DNA of 64,000 nt from Benincasa hispida (lineage: Eukaryota; Streptophyta; Magnoliopsida; Cucurbitales; Cucurbitaceae). Location: NCBI RefSeq assembly GCF_009727055.1, contig NC_052357.1, positions 90,603,350 through 90,667,349 of the forward strand, read 5' to 3'. The notes beneath the pieces are model-generated. The model was not told where the DNA came from and made no database searches. It was given only the letters and a program-made list of their open reading frames with translations. Positions 60,875-64,000 of the stretch are shown piece by piece (position 1 is the first letter of the stretch; each line of letters opens with the position of its first letter). The position numbers were made by a program, and so were the translations under genes.

Positions 60875-61225
60875 TATGTTGGAAATGACTTTTTAGGCTT
60901 AGGCCCATAGGAAAAGTTAAGAGAGTGGGAAGTTGTATCCCACATGGATAGATTTAGAATTACCTGGAGGGTATAAATCCCAAGGAATTCTAGATGAGAA
61001 TCCAAAGAATTAAATTTTTATTATTTACCCTTTGTTTGTTGGTTTTTGTTCGTTAATAGACCTTTCTTTCCCGTCCATATGTGAGAGAGGACACACAACT
61101 GAATTTCATTCATCGCCTAAATTTGGAGGGTTAGTTAACCTTGGGGAGCAACCGGTTCTTCCACGACGCAACAACTTTCGTGACATCTGTTTCAATAATC
61201 TGAAAGCAAATAACACAAATGTTTA
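60875..61225 (+). repeat. Putative LTR/leader of a decayed Copia
   Basis: It starts TGTTGGAAATGAC and lies directly before the gag-like frame. It holds 'tataaatcccaagg' at about 60972 (TATA-like) and 'gagagaggacacacaactg' further on. The 3' LTR is missing because the element is interrupted at 63244, so LTR status cannot be confirmed by a pair. Confidence 0.4.
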
Positions 61226-63243
61226 TCAAGAATGGTAAGGTTCTCCTTGATTCGTCCAAGCTCGAACCACTGGACGGAGCAAATTATCGCTGCTGGTCTA
61301 AAACACTATTTATGTTCTAGGTGAGCACTATCTCTGATCCTGAACCCTTCGTCCAACCCATTGATGTTTTTGTTCAATCAAAGCAGTCCGCAATTGATTC
61401 TAAGAAGTACGAGAAAGATAACAAAACAGTCCGCAGCCATCTACTGAATCATGTGACAGATTCAATGTTCGATTTGTTCATGGTCCAAAAATCAGCAAAG
61501 GTAATTTGAAGTACATTGGAGTCTCGATATGGAAGAGATAATGTTGATCGTAAAAAGTACGTTGTTGGTAAATGGCTACAATTCCAAATGACGGATAAGA
61601 AACCGGTAGTAGAACAAATACATGAGTATGAAAATTTGGTGGCGAACATTCTGACTGAGGGCATGAAAATGTGTAAGATTCTATAAGCTAATGTGTTGCT
61701 TGAGAAATATCCCCATCTTGAAGCAACTACAGAAATCATCTGAAACATAAAAGGAAGGATCTAACACTCCAAGAGCTGATCAGTCACATGCACATGAAAA
61801 AGCCAACAGGTTAAAAGATAAGTTAATTTCTAGAAATCTAAATTCAATTAATGCTAACTTGGTTGAATCTTTTGCTGTTAACAAAGAAAGGTCCAAAATC
61901 ATAAGAAGCAATCTAGAAAAAATAATTCTTCTCAGAAGAATGGACATCGCAAAACTGCTGGTGGGAAGATTAAGAAGAAAAAACTGATTTGCTATGTCTG
62001 TGGGAAACCAAGACACAAATCCTATCAATGCAGTTAAAGGAAATGAAGGCCAAATCAGCAACCCAAACGACAAGCTAATCTTGCAGAACAAGATGACATA
62101 ATTGTTGTTGTTGTGGAAGAAAACCTGGTGGAAAATAAAATTGACTGGATACTTAACACCGAAGCTTCAAGACATTTTTGTTCAAACCGAGAGCTCTTCT
62201 ATGACTACGAGGACACTGCTGATGGAGAATGTGTGTTCATGGGTAACTTGGCCATAGCAGAAGCGCTTGGAAAAGGGAAGGTTCTTTTAAAATTAACCTC
62301 TGGAAAAACTTTATTCTTAAATAATGTATTGTATGTAACTTTCTTACATAGGAACTTGGTATTTGGGAGTCTGTTGAATCGGGTTGGGCTTAAGATTGTC
62401 GTAGAAGCTGACAAGGTTGTCCTCATAAAAACTGGAGACTTTGTTGGTAAGGGATATCTTGCTGATAGTCTTTTTGTACTGAATACTGTCTCTGTTTCAA
62501 ATATGATGAATGCAAGTACTTCTAATTCTATTTACATAGTTGAGTCTCTTGATACGTGGCATGGTGGACTAGATCATGTAAATATTGCATCGATTAAGAA
62601 ACTTAAGATTTAAAATTGATTAATGCATTTGAAACCCATGAAACTAGTAAATTTCTTGTTTGTGTAGAAACAAAGATTGTCAAGAAACTTTTTAAACCTG
62701 TCACATCTAGAAGTACGGAATTATTAGAATTGATTCACTCTGATTTAGCTGATTTCAAAAACACCATAAGTAGAGGTGGACAAAATCACTACATTTCGTT
62801 TGTTGATGATTTTTCTAGATATAGTAGAATTTATCTTTTAAAGACAAAAGATGAAACTGGTAGTATGTTTCTAAAATATAAAGCAGAAGTAGATAATCAA
62901 TTAAATAAGAGATTAAGAGGTTAAGATCAGATAGAGGTAGTGAATATAGTGATACACTAAAAGATTTTTGTGAATAAAATGGCATTATTCATGAATTTAC
63001 TACTCCTTATTCACCACAACAAAATGGTATAGCAGAACATAAAAACAGAACTCTTAAGGAAATGATGAATGCTATGTTGTTAAGTTCTGGATTGTCTGAT
63101 AACATATGATGGGAAGTTGTGCTTTCTGCCTGTTTTATTCTTAACAATGTACCTCACAAGAAACTGGCTAAGACACCTTACGAACTCTGGAAAGGATATG
63201 CACCTAATATCTTTTTTAAGGAACTCTATTTACAGAGAACCTT
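61226..63243 (+). pseudogene. Copia gag-pol, truncated and full of stops
   Basis: Plus-strand pieces in order: gag start (VLLDSSKLEPLDGANYRCWS), gag body (SRYGRDNVDRKKYVVGKWLQ, EQIHEYENLVANILTEGMKM), a CCHC knuckle (CYVCGKPRHKSYQC, about 61992), a protease remnant (IDWILNTEASRHFCSNRELF, where the family has D-S-G-A), GAG-pre-integrase (SLDTWHGGLDHVNIASIKKL), and integrase (LELIHSDLADF, ISFVDDFSRYSRIYLLKTK, RSDRGSEY, SPQQNGIAEHKNRTLKEMM, TPYELWKGY). All three integrase catalytic residues are visible, but the protease aspartate is lost and several stops and shifts are present. RT and RNase H are absent: the element is broken off at 63243 by another LTR. Confidence 0.9.
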
Positions 63244-64000
63244 TGAACGGAAGTGAATCGTCCAAAACCCACTGTGATTGAACGTATACATTTATAATCA
63301 TACAAGAATAGATTATGCATAAATCTTAAATTACAACATGCTTTGAAATAAAAATAAAGAATCAAGAGACTATACATTTGAAAAATCCTTCTTCAAGTAA
63401 TCCCTCGATTGTACTCGCTCACGAACGTATCGAAAACCTCGAACAAGTAGCAAGCAAAAACTTGATCCTCGAACCAACAGGACACTACCACTTGGTGACT
63501 TTGACATTCTCGGTGTGAGAATCCAGGAGTGGTGGGCTCTGGCTAATTTTGGTTAGAGCGGAAGTTTGGAGTTTGGAGGAGGAAGACGATTGTGCAATGA
63601 ATAATACTATCATGTAGATGAACTAGTCTATCGCATAGATAAGCTTACTCGATCGTTTAGTCTCTCAAAGGAATCGATCGTGTAGTAACTCTCTTTTCAC
63701 TCGATCGTATATCTGATATCTCTCAGAATAATTAGAAAACCATTTTCATTTATCCCACATTTGCCATAAAACCAAATAACTACCCATTAAGGGTAGTTAT
63801 GGAGAAAAAAAAGTTAATTATCAAATAATTAATAAATCATAAATAAATATGATAACTAACTTATCATATTATATTTATAACCTATAGTTTTAATATTGCA
63901 TCATATATAACACATAAACCAAAGTTCTTTTTCTCTATTTTATGGCATTTAATATAAAGCATATTTATATTAAATTTAATAATTATGAATCTTATTCATA
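63244..64000 (-). mobile_element. LTR related to the 15-41 kb Copia family, cut by window end
   Basis: It starts TGAACGGAAG where integrase coding sequence stops. The layout follows the family's LTR: 'catgctttgaa', then 'tctcggtgtgagaatcc' and 'gtgggctctgg', then 'cgatcgtttag'/'gatcgtgtag' motifs at about 63595-63715, then 'gttaattatc' and 'tatatttataacctatagttt'. It is clearly more diverged than the copies at 15-41 kb. The right part and any second LTR lie outside the window. Confidence 0.8.

Overview
This window looks like gene-poor, repeat-dense nuclear DNA of a flowering plant. The evidence is the strong AT bias, a spliced family-1 glycosyltransferase gene of the plant UGT82A1 type, plant Copia and Gypsy LTR retrotransposons with tRNA-iMet and tRNA-Asp primer sites, and a Mutator-like element carrying a plant mobile domain (PMD) gene. 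The transposon families resemble those I know from cucurbits such as Cucumis. That placement is inference from recognition, not from a search.

Layout. 1-14.7 kb is AT-rich intergenic DNA with small non-autonomous inverted-repeat elements (1.73-3.30 kb, 10.55-10.96 kb), microsatellites, a strong hairpin at 11.8 kb and a purine-rich tract at 13.4-13.8 kb. I see no gene there. 14.7-41.6 kb is one nested stack. A small terminal-inverted-repeat element (halves at 14.74-15.06 and 40.96-41.60 kb) was hit by a minus-strand Copia element (15061-40961, target duplication TAATT). That Copia was later hit by (a) a solo LTR of its own family in opposite orientation (16688-18810, CTATG), (b) a Gypsy-type solo LTR (19635-21322) inside its RNase H, and (c) a complete minus-strand Athila-like Gypsy element (25637-36942, AACAC). 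The Gypsy element itself holds a plus-strand solo LTR of its own family in its integrase (28004-29958, CCTGT). All coding regions in the stack are broken.

At 19293-19330 and 19458-19495 there are two perfect head-to-head pairs of the 19-bp Tn5 mosaic end used in Nextera-type libraries. They bracket a second, diverged copy of the Copia RNase H fragment. This is almost certainly a library or assembly artefact, so the assembly around 19.3-19.5 kb should not be trusted.

41.6-43.3 kb holds a probable MITE and AT-rich DNA. 43.29-48.25 kb is a degraded Mutator-like element with a four-exon PMD pseudogene, a minus-strand transposase fragment, and the transposase SWIM/zinc-knuckle end inverted onto the plus strand. 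48.3-55.6 kb is intergenic with another inverted-repeat element and a degenerate three-copy repeat of about 500 bp.

The only intact gene is a three-exon UGT82A1-like glycosyltransferase (55698-59806, 458 aa) with a complete PSPG box. Its second intron carries a fold-back MITE of the same family as the one at 10.5 kb. Beyond it lie an unassigned relic (59.8-60.9 kb), a decayed plus-strand Copia (about 60.9-63.24 kb), and the start of an LTR related to the 15-41 kb Copia family, cut by the window edge (63244-64000).

I did not find a convincing undescribed biological system. The most notable observations are the Tn5 artefact, a primer-binding-site copy built into the Gypsy LTR, and arrays of a palindromic CGATCG-centred motif in the Copia LTR family.
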